Assembly (NCBI RefSeq): GCF_014805685.1
Contig: NC_060891.1
Span: 3,573,001 to 3,637,000, forward strand
DNA: 64,000 bases
Direction: 5' to 3'
Source: Silurus meridionalis
Lineage: Eukaryota; Chordata; Actinopteri; Siluriformes; Siluridae
The notes beneath the pieces are model-generated. The model did no database searches and was not told the DNA's origin. It saw nothing but the letters and a program-made list of their open reading frames with translations. Shown here piece after piece: positions 1-15,372 of this stretch. The position numbers were made by a program, and so were the translations under genes. The stretch's first letter is position 1. Every line of letters begins with the position of its first letter.

Positions 1-208
1 GTGGTACCAAACAGTGTAATCCCCACCCACAAAAACTAAAAAAAAAAAAAAGACCAAACATTCATAATTTGTATTGTATACAGAATCTACATGCACACCA
101 TTAAAAGAGCACGAGTGTGATTTGTAGACACAAATAAAATTACGTGGGGTGAGGGTGGATTTACTTATGAACACTTTCAAATGCTTGGGGAAAGTGAACG
201 TTTTCTAC

Positions 209-3200
209 CTCCTTGGCTGACGGTATCCGGCTATGTCCAGGATCGGTTTCCGTGGAAACGAGCGTACTAGTTTCTGCACCTGCTGCCTCCAGGACGACAA
301 TCTCTTCTTCTGCGTCTCTGTGAACGCCTGAACCAAAAGGTGGTTGGAGTCCAAAAAAAAAGGTGACTAATAAGCCCCTCTTCCTCCCCAAACGCCTTAT
401 TGATTATGCATATTATTGATTGTACATTTATGATATAATAAATGTCATAATAACTAATAATTATTATTAATAAATTCAAAAAAATTGTTCCAAACCAATT
501 TATTTGCTTAATTATTAAATCTTAATTATTAATAATGAACAATGACTTTTATTCTAAATCTGTTGGATCCTCACCTCATGGAGTTCACACTTATTGATGA
601 GCTGTAGATAGGAGCTGATGTTCTCCTCATCCGGCCGAGACACCAGCAGCTGTGTGCACACTGACACACACACACACACACACAGAGTTATACACACATG
701 TCTTCGTGCAGATCTGAGATTGATTGATGTATGTTTGCTCACTCATTCTCAGCGTTTACAAGCTACGCGAACGGTGTCGTGATCTGTTTCGACCGCCCAT
801 TGAACATTTAAACACACACTGAGAAGCCGAATAAATCACACTCGTCCTGCATTTATACACCCTGTCCATTACACACAGTGCATAAGTGTGTGTGTACACA
901 CACAATACACACTCTATGGGTAAAAAGTATTGGGACACCTGGCTTTTCAAGACAGAGTAAGTACACAAAGCTGGCTCCATTAATATATGCTTTATATGGG
1001 TTGGAGAGGAATTTCTTCAATGGCCTGCTATAAAGCTCCAACCTCAACCTATCTAAACACCTTTAAAATGATTTTAAAGTGTAGTCATATTTTAAAAATG
1101 ACTACACCCCAGGCCTTCTTACATCACCTATATCAGCACCTGACTTTACTAACACCCATGTGTCTGAATGAGCATAAAACTCTACAAGCACACTCTAAAA
1201 TCTAGTGGAACTTCTTTCCAGAAGAGTGGAGGTTATTATAACAGCAATCGTGGAATGGGATTTTTAAAAAGCACATACCAATTTTATAGTCAGGTGTCCA
1301 CAAAGTGGTTTTACAGAAATACATTTGAATATACTTTAATTTGTCCCCATAAGTTGTGTCCCTTAAAACTCCTGAAACATTACATGCTGCTTGATCAAGT
1401 TAAACGCAGGGTTTAAAATCAAGTGCAGTGCAGCATTAGTTACATTTTCAGTTGTGTTATTTGTTATGTCAGTGGAAAGTCTGCACAAGTAGAGTAAGAC
1501 AAACATGTTTGTTGATATGTACCTTTGCCCATGACGCGTGTGAACTGAGCAGGAATGTCCCCCTCGGCTATGAGCGTGGTGCTGCTCTCAACTTCCCCTC
1601 CGCTCACACACACTCCTGGGGCTGAGCTCTTTCCCTCAGCGCTCAGTAGGGGGCGCTGTAGAGACTCAGCTGCTCTGTTAAACGCTTTAATTGGAGTCCC
1701 AATGATATAATGGAGCTCCTGCAAGGGAGAACGCAGATTCCCACCTTCCAACACATCCTGAAAAAAAAAGAGTGTTGTAAAAAAATTTTTTAAAGAAAAT
1801 AGAAGAAATGCTATTTATGGTGAAAACGGGGCAAAAAAGAAAGTGTGCACAAGAAACAAATGACCAGATGTGGATATAATTGGTATTCAAGGTCATAGCA
1901 AGCTGCATTATTTATTTTTTGACACGTCCATAAATCGTGCATGAGCAACGGTCAGGTGTTAGGGATATTTCTGCCCCGTAATAGGGTGTAAAATGACATG
2001 TGGTGATAAAGTTCTCCTGAAATTACATGCTTGTTTTCACCTATGAGGGTTTGGCCAGGCACAGAGCACTGGTGTACTGGTAAATCAGGGCGAATGGTTT
2101 AAAATATGCAGCATGGAAAGACGTGCCTTTTGATCATTCGACGTAAAATTGGAGATGCATCGCAAATACAAATGTCCTAGACAGATTTGATTTCTACATA
2201 GCTTACTTTCTGGATTTGTTCTATATTCAGTCTTTGTACTGTCAGATGTTGCTGAGGCTGAAACAGGTCGTGACATTTAAGATTCACTAGACAGCAACAC
2301 TAGACTATGGTGAGGTTTGGTGAGCTCATGTATGCAGAAGAAGGCAGACATCTCTTGCAGCATGAGCATTTCAAAAGATACCACTAGCCTAGAAATACTA
2401 TATGGCCAAAAGTTTGCTGTTATAATAACCTTCACTCTTCTGGGAAGATGTTGCATTAGATACAGAAGTGTAGTCAGGTACTGATGTAGGTGAGGAGGCC
2501 TGAGGTGCAGTCAGTTTTCCAATTCATCCCAAAGATTTTCAATCTCAGAGCAGGAGATCTTCCACTCCAACCCATGTACACCAGATCTTCATAAAGCTGG
2601 CTTTGTGCACAAGAGCATTGTCATGCTGGAACAGGTTTGGGTCTCCTAGCTCAAGTGAAGGGGATGCATCCAATGACATTCTACAATATTGTGTACCTCT
2701 GACTTTGCAATATTTGCGAAAGAAAAGTGTCCCAATACGTTTGCCTCGTCGTTTTAGTAGTAGCTAAGATTCTTAGTAAACATGATAATCTCAGACGCAC
2801 TTGAAAATGCTACTGCTTCACGAGAACAATTTTTCAGAGCTAGCAAACACAAACAAAGCAAAAAAAAGAGGGAACAAACCTTTTCCAAAGACCGCAGCAT
2901 GTTCTGTCTCTCTTTCAGTTTCTGGATGCTAATGATGATCTTGTGCCGCGCCCCTTTTGTAACGCTCTACATCAGAGATTGTGGTATTTTAATATTAAAA
3001 AAGCATAGTTATAGTGAATTATGTGCTCAGAGACGCTGAATTCTCAATTCTGATTGGTTGATAAATATTCTAAAGCAGCAGCTTTGTCAATAGCTCAGTC
3101 AAAAATCACAGGTTTAATATTATCTAGCAATAATAATGTATCCATGCTAAATGTACAATCATTGATATAGCAGACATGAAAGGAGTCTCCAGTGCAACCT

Positions 3201-6200
3201 ATTTCTCCAAATCGTGTCGCACCAGGGTAACATGTATAACAGCATGTCATGTATGAAGTAATTCTAACCCCAACAAACAGATATCCACAGCTCTCACCTG
3301 TGCCTCCAGCTGCTGCTCGGACAGCGACATCATCTCCTCGTAGGTCATTGTGGAGAAAAGGCCGGCGTACTTGTGCAGACGCAGACTCTTTAGCCACGCT
3401 GGAACATCTGCGGGCAAGAATGCACACGTCTGAGAAGCCAGAGAAACTTCTACACCCCTAAAAACTGATGCAACTCACACTTTTATCTCTAAAGAGAGGT
3501 TTACTTGGACGCATTAATGTCCTTGTACAGACTATGAAACTATATGCAGTGAAAAACTCCTCTAACTTTTCCAGTACACTTCTCTCACTCACCTCGCATG
3601 CCGCTCCCCTCTTCGCTGAATGAGCTCCGGAGTGCAATGCCCAGGCCTGAGCCATCCTCTAGGTGCTCGCTGCCGCCGCTCCCTGACGACGCCACGCTGC
3701 TCTGAGGAGACAGAGGGGCGTGGTCGGGGGTCAAAGGTGCTCCCCGTCCACGCAGGTCCTCCTGCGAGAGCCAGCCGTGTCCCAGGGGTTGATTGGACGA
3801 GCCGCTCATCGGGGGTGTCAAAGAGACGGAACGCTTTAGAGGACTGTGTTGACCTGCAGACTGTAGGACTGGACACACAAGCACACACACAAATTTAGCT
3901 TGATAGACTGCTAATCAGAATCTAACCAACACAAAAACCTTTATGGCACAAATCATCACAAAGACTTCCTAATGGTTCTTGGCTTATACTGACTGACTGT
4001 AGACTAAAAACAATAAAGTTACACATATTCAGACCTACACTGGTAACACTAGAGGTAGACCAATTCATTGGTTTTGTAAAATAATTTGCACCGATGGTTG
4101 ATTGCTGGAACTATCTGCAAAATTCCATACCGATAGTTTTTCCAGGTTGCGTTATACAATACAAGAGCGGCCTCTAGAGGCGACACTGCGTGCTGTTCAT
4201 TGGATGTGGATGTACAGTAACTGTATTTATTTATCTTAAGCATGTCTATTATTTTAAATTTTTTTTATAAATATATCATTTTTATCTCATTTAACACATT
4301 TTCATGATTCAGTACTGTTATAAGAAAGTTTTGTAATAAAGTTCAGTACTATTTTACATGGAGTGTTATGTTTTTTTTTTGTTTGTTTTTTTTATCCAGG
4401 GTCCATTTGAAAAATTATTGGTTGATTAATTGGTTATTTGAAAGTACGATACAACCAGTCAAATACAAATCAGTATCGGTAAAATACACATGGTCGACCT
4501 GTTGGTAGCACCGTGTTTATTTTCTTAATAAAATAATGGATTGAATTCAATGATACATAAGTGTAGCTACTCGTTTTATAAGAAAAAAAATATTATAATC
4601 AATAATTTCAGAAATTTATTAAGACTTTTTATTTATATAGGGTACACACTTTGTGAGAAGAATGAACGTTAGTATGACATTGTCCTAGCTGATATTGTAC
4701 AAGAACCATAACCAAGATGCACTAATTCCATGCAACTGTCCAGTTAAGCTTAATCTGAAGTCTGATTTCGGGATTGACTCCTACCTATGTCTATATAACT
4801 CAGTTTTAAACATGGCTGCCGCAGCAGTACACTGCTATCTGGTGCTTTCTCTGTAACATTGGACCTTTTGCAGGTCTTAGGCCCTGTTTGGAGGCATCAG
4901 ACCCAATGGAGCTCATCAAAAGCCAGAATACAGGGCAGGTGGCATAGGGGGGGTGAGGGGGTAGGCTAGGGTGGTGGTTAGACAGGATGAAAAAACCTAT
5001 AAGCAGAAGAGTAGCAGTTTGTCCTATGTATAGGCTTTCCAGGACCGGTTTTAAAATAGGTGCCCAGCTAACATTACATACACCAGTCCCTAAATATTAG
5101 CCATTTCCCCTAAATACAGACCCCCACAAAAGGCTACCTTACATGGGAAAGGGAAGGAATGGCATGCGGTGCTCAGGCGGGGGACAAACTGTTGGGCTGT
5201 GAGGTGTGGAAGCGTCTGTTTGTCTGCGTGTGGCAAGAAGGAGAGGAGATGCCAAGCTAAAAATTGAAATGATGCTTTCCACCGTTAATATAACAGTTCG
5301 GGAGAAAGGACAGAGACAGGCCACGTCCGCCGTTGTCATCTTTACCCGGGATTTATAAACGCACCAGTTTTGTTAAAAAGGAGCGCGCTATTTTCGTGCC
5401 ACGCTTATGGTAATTCTAATTACAATAATTGTGTGATTGTGGTGATAGAATTATGATAAGAGATTTTAAAAAGAAAAAAAAAACTAAACAAAAAAAAAAC
5501 AAAAAAAAAAACACGCTTTTGTTGCTGCTCAGACTCGCAATCTAAAATAAAGGTGATCTTGTGGAGCCAAGCATTAAATGGGCCCTTATTTATATCTTCA
5601 GCTGTCTCCTTCATCAGGGGAAAAAAAAATGGAGCCTCACATTCTACGCTGGAAATATCCCGCTCTAACCACAGATATTTTCAATCCCAATATCTTTGTC
5701 ACAGCCACATCGCTGCCACACTCTGCAAGTATGTTTCTCTTGCTTTTCTTTTTAACGAGATTTCAACCTCATCAAATGCTTGACCTTTATTCCGTGTTTT
5801 AAACTTTAGAGGGAAATTGTGCATGTTTAATTTTGTGGTCCGTTCTTTTAATATTGGTTTATCAGACTGTGTGTATTTAAAAATAAGCAAATTTTCTAAG
5901 AGGACTTAATTAAATAAATGAATAATGCAATTTGGTGGCCAGTTGTGTGTCTCTGACTGCTATATCGCTGTGTGTGGTTTGTTTGCTCTGAACAGATGTG
6001 ACACATGGACTCGCGGTCTGATCTGAAATCTGAACTTTGACCAACAATCAAAGCAAACAAGTGTCTCAGGAATCAACTGTAAATTGGACTAAAATGCATC
6101 AAGTATATAGGACAAAGACAAATAAATGAAAAAATGTGGGTTTCAAGTGAATTACACTATCAGACTCATTGTACACACATTGATCAGACATCAATGATGA

Positions 6201-9200
6201 TTAGAATCAGGAGAAACACACTTAAACAAAATGATTAGACACAATATAAACATCCCAATTAGACTCAAGGTAAACACACTAATCACAATTACAGTGAATA
6301 TGCTGATTAGACTCAGAATGTACACACGGATCAGACTCAAATAAACGCACTGATCAGACTTACAAAGAAAATCCTGATTAGATTTAGAATGTACACACTG
6401 ACTCATTCAGACTCAATGTAAACACACTGATCATATTCAGGGTAAACACAATAAACTAACTTAATATAAATATTGATCAGACATACAGTAAAAATTTTGA
6501 TTCAGCATATACACACTGATCAGACTCTATGTAAACACACTGATCAGACTCAATGTACATTCACCGATCAAACACAATATAAATACACTGATCAGACTCA
6601 AGGTTAACACACTAATCAAACTTAATGTAAACACACTAATCAGACTCAATGTACACACACAGATCAGACTCAATGTACACACACACAGATCAGACTCAAT
6701 GTAAACACATTGATCAGATTAAATGTAAACACACTAATCAGACTCAATGCACACACAAATCAGACTTAGTGTAAACACACTGATCAGATTTAAAAGTAAA
6801 CACAATAATCAGACTCAATGCAAACATACTGATCAGATTAAATGTAAACACACTAATCTGACTCATTGTAAACACACTGATCAGACTCAAAATAAACACA
6901 TTGTTCAGAGCCAATTAAGAAGCATTCAAGTTTAGTATACCAAACATAAAGGGCCACACAGTTCAGACCGATCTAAACATGTATTAGATCCAATGTCCGT
7001 ATAATAAATAAACACAACTGAAATATAATGAGCAATCCTAGCTTCAAAATTGATAAATGAACAAAGCGACACACTAAATCCAACATAAAAAAAACTATAG
7101 ATTTGACAGCTTCAGCAGTCAATTCATCTCTAAACATAAAACACCGATCACAAAATGATGAGTCTCGTATTTTTTACACTTTTAATCCACTGATCAGATC
7201 TATTGTAAAGAGACATCAGACTTCATTGTACACATATTTGCCATCTCCATAGCATCTTGAATCCACTAATCAGACCCAGTACACACCACAATTTAAATAT
7301 GCACACATGAATTTAATGAGCTGACCAGACCAAAAAACACTAACACAATGATCAGACTTAATACAAACACTCTGAACAAACCACTCCAAACTGACACCTG
7401 GATATCAGACTCAGTATAAAAACAGTGATTAGACCAAAAGTATTCACAACAAACACACCCGACCAGAGATACTGATCAGACCTGGCATAAAGGTGCAGAT
7501 GCCAAAAAGTTACAAATCTCATCAGACATGGTGTAAATAAAATACAGTTCTGTTTAGACCCAACGTAAACGTAAATCCACTCACTGGAGTTGCTTCCACT
7601 TCCTGTGCCAACTGTATTGATAGTAGAAGGGACTGATGATGATGGGTAGAGAAGAAGGTGTCCATTCTCACAGCCCTGCTGTTGCTGCTGCGTGTGCCAG
7701 GTAGCAATGCCCGAGTCTCGAGATCCCTGCCAGCCGTTCAGACGATCATCAGAGCCGTAACGCTGATGTTGGGTGTAGAGATGATGAGAAGACGGTACTC
7801 GCTCCAATGAATCTCCACCTCCTCCGGCACTCCGGCTGGCTGCTCGTTCCTCCAGATGGTTGAGCCAGAGAGCAAGATCGGCCCGGTCCTCCAAGGATGT
7901 GGCCGGGTGGATGAGAGCATACGAGAGCAGCTGCCGGCTCTCCTCGAGGTGCCTCCCGAACTCGATGGTGTGCGTGAGGATTTTGGGAAGTAGCCGCATG
8001 TACTCGCTTTTGGCTTCACCATTGCCCGGCTTCAGAAGCGGCAGGTGGGTCAGGACCAGCGAGATGAGGCGTTCTTTTGGCTCTGCCTGCCACTGGCCAA
8101 TCACCGCTAAGGAAATAAGATGAGAAGGTATATTTAGGATACATTTTTATCTTAGTAAATGCATTCAACTGTCCTGAAAATTGACCTGAGGTTTCTTGTA
8201 TCATGACTCAAATAATAGCAATAGAAACTAATAAAGCATCTCCACTGCAAGAGGACTGCAAGAGATCATTTTCCTTATTTTGCTCTTGTGCATGATCACC
8301 GCTCTATATCTAACATCATTAAACACAGTCCAAGTGGCTATACATATCCAACCTATTGAGGCATATCTCAGAAACACTTGTCCTGTCCAGCTTGAGCTTT
8401 AGCTATAGATACTCTGAGGTCATGGACACTTGGTCAAATACCACAAATAGAGGACTGGTAAGAGACCGGTGTACAGATAGACAATGTGTCCTGATTCGGT
8501 ATGCGCTGAAACTTAAAGGTCATCTGCATATTATCAGGTTACAAATACAAAATATTAGCCAGATACACATGTTCAGTTGCTTGACTTGAAGAAAAACACT
8601 TGTAGGCCATTTCTGACCCTGGCTAATTATCACTATTTAGATATACAGTACATTAGCCATTTACAAATACTGCCAATTACCTTGGTACTAAATATTCAAC
8701 ATGATAATATATATAGCTTTTTGACTTTGATCAAAAAGTGCATCAATTGCATGATGATGCTAACATTGGCAAAAATAGCTAATTAATGCTTAGTTGCTAA
8801 TGCTGGTATGCTAGTTCTATGTGCTTCATATTAATTACAAATCCTATAAACACTATATATAGCCTATTTAGGTAGGTATATAAACAATATGATGCAATTT
8901 AGTTAGATTGTTTGTTACTTAGTTACAAAAACACATTAGCTGTACATTAGCTAGTTAGTTGTTCAGTTATATAAACACTACACATTAGCTACTGAGATAG
9001 TTATATAATTACTGCATATTGCTTAGTTGTTTAGTTATATAATCACTTCACAATGGCTAGTTTGGTACTTACAAAAACACTGCAGCTGCTTTGAGACAAC
9101 GTCCATTGTTAAAACAAACACTGCACATTAGCTAGTTATTTAATTATATAAACACTGCAGATAAGGTAGTTAGTTATGTTAACACTGCAGATTAGATTAG

Positions 9201-12200
9201 TTTGTTACATAAACAATGCACATTAATTACTTAGCAATATAACAAAGGCTAATTTTGCAGTTATATATGAATATACATATTAGCTAGTTACACATCCTGT
9301 ATGCTAAGTTGAACTATCCAAGTTGGACTATTTTTTTTATACAGCATATACAACGATAGTTTAAATGGACACATGCTGATATATCGTGACTAATAGTTGT
9401 AATGAGAGCTACTGATACTTGGGCTAAACAGAAAACACTAACAATCTATTATAGCAGAAGGAGAACAGCATGCATGCACCCTCGTGATCTTACACACAAT
9501 ATATCATGCTTTCGTTGGTGTCACCGAAGTTCAGAGCAGAAGAAAGAGCACATTAGGGCTTGGGGCACTTTCAGAAACAGGCACAGAGTCAGTCCTCTCC
9601 TCGTGATAGCTCGCTTTTACATACATAGTGAACACCTCTGAAAGATTTGTGTCACTCAGTGGTCTATAGCTGTCTTGTTTTTAAAATCTGGTTCTGGGAT
9701 AGTGTACCAATGTGTGGAAACAACACAAATAACACGGGCCCCCCCGAACCTCAGGTGCTCGGATGAAACGTTCCGTTTGGATGATTTTTCCTGGCACTTC
9801 CATTTCTACAGGCTCGTGAGTGATGCCATGCGTTATTTGTAAACGCTCGAGCTTCGACGTGTCCGAGTTATTTGTGAAGTTCTGACATAGCGCAGCAGGC
9901 GGCCTACATTCTGGAAACATTCAATCTCTGACTGATTTAGCACAATTGGAGGCTCTGAATGCTGTTCTCAGTCTCCGAAGTTAGCAGCCACAGCTGTGTG
10001 TCAAGATGGCTTCAAAATAAATCAGATTTGGATATGAACTCATAAAACTCTTTAGAAGGCATGCTGTATGTTCACGCTGAAATAATTATACAAAGAGGGC
10101 AACAAATAAAAAACGAAACAGGATAGGGCTGTTATAGGAAAATGATAAGCATGACCATGCAAAACGATTGATACAAATCGTTTCCTAATAAAACTATTTC
10201 AACCTCTTCACTCTTTCATCCTTCTGGACTTTTCCACCTCACATTCCATCACTCTACCCCCCACGGCCCAGATGATGGTGTGAGCCGCTAATACAATAGA
10301 GGCTTCTCATCTCACAGACTTCCCCTTTCACTCACCCCCCAATCATTTCCTCCACAGCCTGCTCGCTCTCACCAGCACACATCCATACACACTCACTTCA
10401 CTCTCTTTTTTAATCACTCGTTCATTTAGAGTTGTGCATCTTCCTTTTAGAAACCTGGAGCACCCAATGAATGTCAACCCAAAGTCATTTATTGATTTTT
10501 GATTGTATGGGGCCACCTAAAGAGATGTCACATCTCTGCATGGCAGTCTCAAGGAAAGAGGTGTGACAAATTGTCATGTCAGCCTCAGTGAAATTTTCAT
10601 GGCCTGTCAGCATGTCAGTCTCAGTGGAGGAGGTGTGGTCTTTTAGCATGTAAGTCTCAATGAAGAAGACGTGGCCTATCAGCATTTCAGTCTTAGTGGA
10701 GAAGGTGTGGTCTTTTAATAGATCAGTCTCAATGAAGGAGACGTGGCCTATCAGAATGTCAGTCTCGGTGAAGGAGGCGTGGCCTATCAACATGCTAGTC
10801 TCAGTCATGGAGATGTGGTCTTTTGATAGATCAGTCTCAATGAAGGAGACGTGGCATATCAGGATGTCAGTCTCGTTGAAGGAGTCGTAGCAGTCAGTTT
10901 TAGTGGAGGAGGTGTGGCCTACCAGGATGTCAGTCTCAGTGGAGGATGTGTGGTCTTTTGCCATTTCAGTCTTAGTAGAGGAGGAGTGCTCTTTTGGCAT
11001 GTCAGTCTCAGTGGAGGAGGCGTGGTCTTTTGATAGATCAGTCTGATAAGGAGTCGTAGCTTTTTGCAGGTGAATCTAAATATAAAGAGGTGTGGCCTAA
11101 ATTCCTCTTAGCCTCAGTAAAAAAGGCTTTATGTTTATTCAAAAAGAGGCGTGGCTTCTCTGCATGTCACTCCCAATGAAGGTGTATTTGTCAGTTTCCC
11201 TCAAAAAGGTGTGATCTGTTTGACAATTAAGGAAGAGGTGCATCATATACATAATAATAAACAATTTGATATTAAACTTTTCTTTACACTCTGTCTATCT
11301 CTCCCTCCCTCTCTATTTTTCTTTTCTATGAACCTGTAGTACTAAAAGATCTGCTACTTCAGGAGCCATCCAGAGCTGTAGGGGATGTTGGAGTGGGAGG
11401 ATGGAAACAGTGAGCAGACGTTCTCTATGTCATCTCCAAACATTTGTGTAAACCCTTCCTTAACCCCCTCTTCTCTCTCACACACATGCACACAATTACA
11501 CTCATTCATTCCTCAAACAGTCTCCTGTACACTCCTATCCTCTCTCCCTTTTCCATTCCACTCTCTCATAGATGGGAGGTAAATGTGTGCTGAAAGGCTA
11601 GAGTGTACCATGTGGCCATCTGCATGAGTCATGAAGAAGAGAGTCCAAGGGAAAAAAAAGTGAAAGAGAAGAGAAGGGAGAGAGAGACTTGGAAGCTGTG
11701 AATCACAAAGTAGTCACGGGTGCAATGTGAGGAAAGCCCTTCTTTAAATGCTTTATTGCGCAGGTTAAAAGGACAAAAGAGGGGGAATTTGGAGCGGAAT
11801 TCTACATCTCATGGAATATAGATATTCCAGTATCAGTGAAGTAGATGTTACCTATCAGCATATCAGTCTCAGTAATCAATTCCAGTAAAGAGGGTGTGGC
11901 TCCTTCTCTTCTCAGGCCATGTCCGAACTAATACGTTTTGTTTGAGAATGCATATTTTTCCTCTCTGTTTTGGGCTTCCGTTCAGCGTTCCAGTCAACGA
12001 AAAATGCAGCTTTTTTAAAAAAACTCTCCAAAGAGGATAAATTTGAAGACATCGTTTTCACATTGCAGAGGCATTCAAGAATAATAACTAATTTTTAGTC
12101 ATTGCTGCAACATTTCAAAGAGTGGGAAAGTAAATAAACGGAAGGAGGAAATAACGCAGGGCAGAGTGTCCTAGGTTTTGCTCACGCGCAGTACAGGGAC

Positions 12201-14194
12201 ATCAAAGTTTTAAGACGTTTCAGTGTGGAAGAGCAACTTTTGGGAAACGTCATTTTCAGTAGTACTGTCTGCATGTCACTCCCGAAGAAGGAGGTGTGGC
12301 CTTTTTGCCATTTCTTTCCCAGTAAAGAAGAATTCCTGACAGAATGTCTTGTCTTTTTGTCATCATTGTATGCACACAACACTAGACGACTGAACGAAGG
12401 CAAGATGTTGCGCATGTCAAGGGTTTTTGATGAGTGTTCAGGCAAATTAAATCTTAAAGCTATTGAGTGAAACAGCAAAACTCTCTAAAGGCGTAATTTT
12501 TTTTTTAAAACCACAGACATTACTTTCTCTCCGCTGAAAGACATTTTAAAATGCTGCAAAGTCTGTAATAGTTTTTGAGCGAAAGGATTTGGGGAAAAAA
12601 TGCTAATCAAGCCCCCTGCATTGTGAATCCCTGCACACCTTAACAATGATGGAACTCAAGTGAATGGACATACGGTGCCACCCAGATGCGGATGAGTTCC
12701 CTTTGAGTCAGGTTCCTCTCAAAGTTTCTACCTCATGCAATCTCAGAGATCACCACAGTCACAGTCGGCACTTATTACAGATAAACTTGAGAAACAAAAG
12801 AAACAAATTTAGAGGCACTAAACTTAGAAATCTAAGAACTAAGAACTTTACAGAAAAAAGAAATGAAGAATATGAATTTTAACCCTGTCATCCCCTAATG
12901 TAAGGGCCAGAGCTGATGGTGGTGAGGGAAAAACTCCCTGAGATGAAATGAGGATGGAACCTTAAGATGTTCCAGACTCAAAAGGGAACCAATCCTCATC
13001 CTGACACCAGATCCTGATTCATTATAATTCTTTCATTGTTGATGTTATTAACTGTTCAGTGAAGGACACCTGAGTGTACTAGTGTTCATGGCAATTGTAG
13101 TCCCAAGCCTCTGTACCCAAACTGTTTGTATTAAGATTTTCTTAGTTGCTTTTACAAACGCATTTGTAAAAACAGCACAACGCATCAGATTTCTTACAAA
13201 GGCCTGTACTTATTTCTTAGTCGTTTAATCCTTAGATGACGGTGCACGATTTCAGTATTTGCTGATGTAAACGGTTTGAATTACAGTTTGGATTACAGTG
13301 ATTAAAAATGCACAAGGCAGAATTTCTTCTGTCGGGCATCTATAAATTTCAACAGCCCCAATGTACGCATTACTGTATGTGGCATATTGATTGCAAGCGA
13401 CAGACAGGATTCACACTTTTACTGTACTGTACTTGTGTTTGTTCGTTTCCTGTTGTATTTGCTCGCCAATTGAAAGTTCACGAGATTCACCTTTGACCTA
13501 TTTTAGAGAACCGTTTCACCATTGGTTGATCTTGATGCCGTACGTTTACCTTCATTAGTGATGTTCAAGAGTCGTCTACACACTTCTTCCATTAAAGACA
13601 AAAAAAAAAAAAAAAAAAAAAAGCACCATCCTGACACCTAAGTAGAATAATAATTACAATGTATTTTCACTTGGATCAATAAGGGGAAAGACATGCACAT
13701 CTCTCCTGTGTTGGGTTACTGTTGAAATTTGATGCCTACACTTAGCAACAATTGGACAATTAATGATGTCAAAAATTGCTATAATTGGACCACCAGATCT
13801 GGTTCAGAGTTCTTCACTGTGTGTAGATTTATTCACCATCTATTCTATCATTCATATAAAGTTGAACAAAATACTGAAAGTATTACAATTTTATATTTCT
13901 GTTATTGCTATTAATACTATTAGTATTTTGTTAATTTTCATTGCCATGTTTCATGTTTATTCAGAAAGAGGCGTGGCTTCTCTGCAAGTCACTCCCAGTG
14001 AAGAAGGTGTATTTGTCAGTTTTCCTCAAAAAGGTGTGATCTGTTTGACAATTAAGGAAGAGGTACATCATATACAAAATAAACAATTTGATATTTAACT
14101 TTTGTAATACATGGAAAATTAACAAATGAATACAGATTTTTGCTTAAAGAGGGCTGGACAGGCCCCCCCACAAGTAATGACAGTAGTGGCAAAT

Positions 14195-14233
<39 letters not shown>

Positions 14234-14278
14234 TCAAACCTGTAGTACTGACTCATCACTGTCTAGTTATATATATTG

Positions 14279-14321
<43 letters not shown>

Positions 14322-14555
14322 CATGCAGCTATTAATGTATATAGAGTACTGAATTTTCAGAAAATGACCAATGCAAACCTCTGTCACACATCGCACCCAC
14401 ACACACACCCACACACACACATCTAAATGAGAGGTGAGTTGTTTGTCAGACACATGATTCCCTTCTATTTCTATTTATAGCTCTTCCACATCACACACCC
14501 CAACACCCCATGGCTTAGAGATAACACCCTATTTTTACAAGTTCAACCACATACA

Positions 14556-14623
<68 letters not shown>

Positions 14624-14782
14624 ACTCAGTACAGTATTCATTCAGCTGGAAAAGCAAAGGTGTATGACAGGAGGGGACAAAGAAAAAGTTTCATCAATTG
14701 CTGCGTGTGAAGTTTGTTGTCACAGGAACAGGTTCCTTACATGTTAACACTACAAACACACAGAGAGCAAAAAGATGGTGCT

Positions 14783-14813
<31 letters not shown>

Positions 14814-15168
14814 ACCATTCCTTTTTATAGTTGTTGAGTCAACACAACAAGGGCACGCCGTGTTCCCACAAGAATGACACACCACCTTTAAGCCCCCAGC
14901 ACGATGCATTCAGCTCAACTACTGACCATCAGAACCATCTAAACATCAGCAAAGTGAACAGCGGAGTGACTCGGAGGAGGGGAGGAAGAGGACGAAGGAA
15001 TGAGATCAGAAGGTTATCTGAAGAATCAATCTGCATTTTTACACACACATACACACACACATCAGGACTGTGTCTATGGTGGCTGAAGGGGCATAGTTAA
15101 AAAGAAAGCTAGAAGAGATAGAAGAAAAAGAGAAAGATCAAGAAAAAAGAAGAAGAACAAGATGTATG

Positions 15169-15229
<61 letters not shown>

Positions 15230-15325
15230 CTTGATAGACAGACAATGCCGTTATAATAAAGGAATGCTTGAAAGAGGGAGAAAACATGAGAGAAATAGAA
15301 GACAGAGACAAAATGTCAGAAATTG

Positions 15326-15372
<47 letters not shown>

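Noticed and set aside
3585..3890. Two overlapping minus-strand frames over samd4a exon 3
   Set aside because: Only the frame with [12 protein letters not shown] joins the neighbouring exons in phase; the other is a shadow.
7358..8104. 248-codon minus-strand frame taken as one gene
   Set aside because: Only 7585-8106 is samd4a exon 2. The rest is read-through past a perfect GTGAGT donor into the minisatellite.
6160..11062. CRISPR-like arrays
   Set aside because: Units of 24 and 36 nt are directly tandem with no unique spacers, and the DNA is vertebrate; these are minisatellites.
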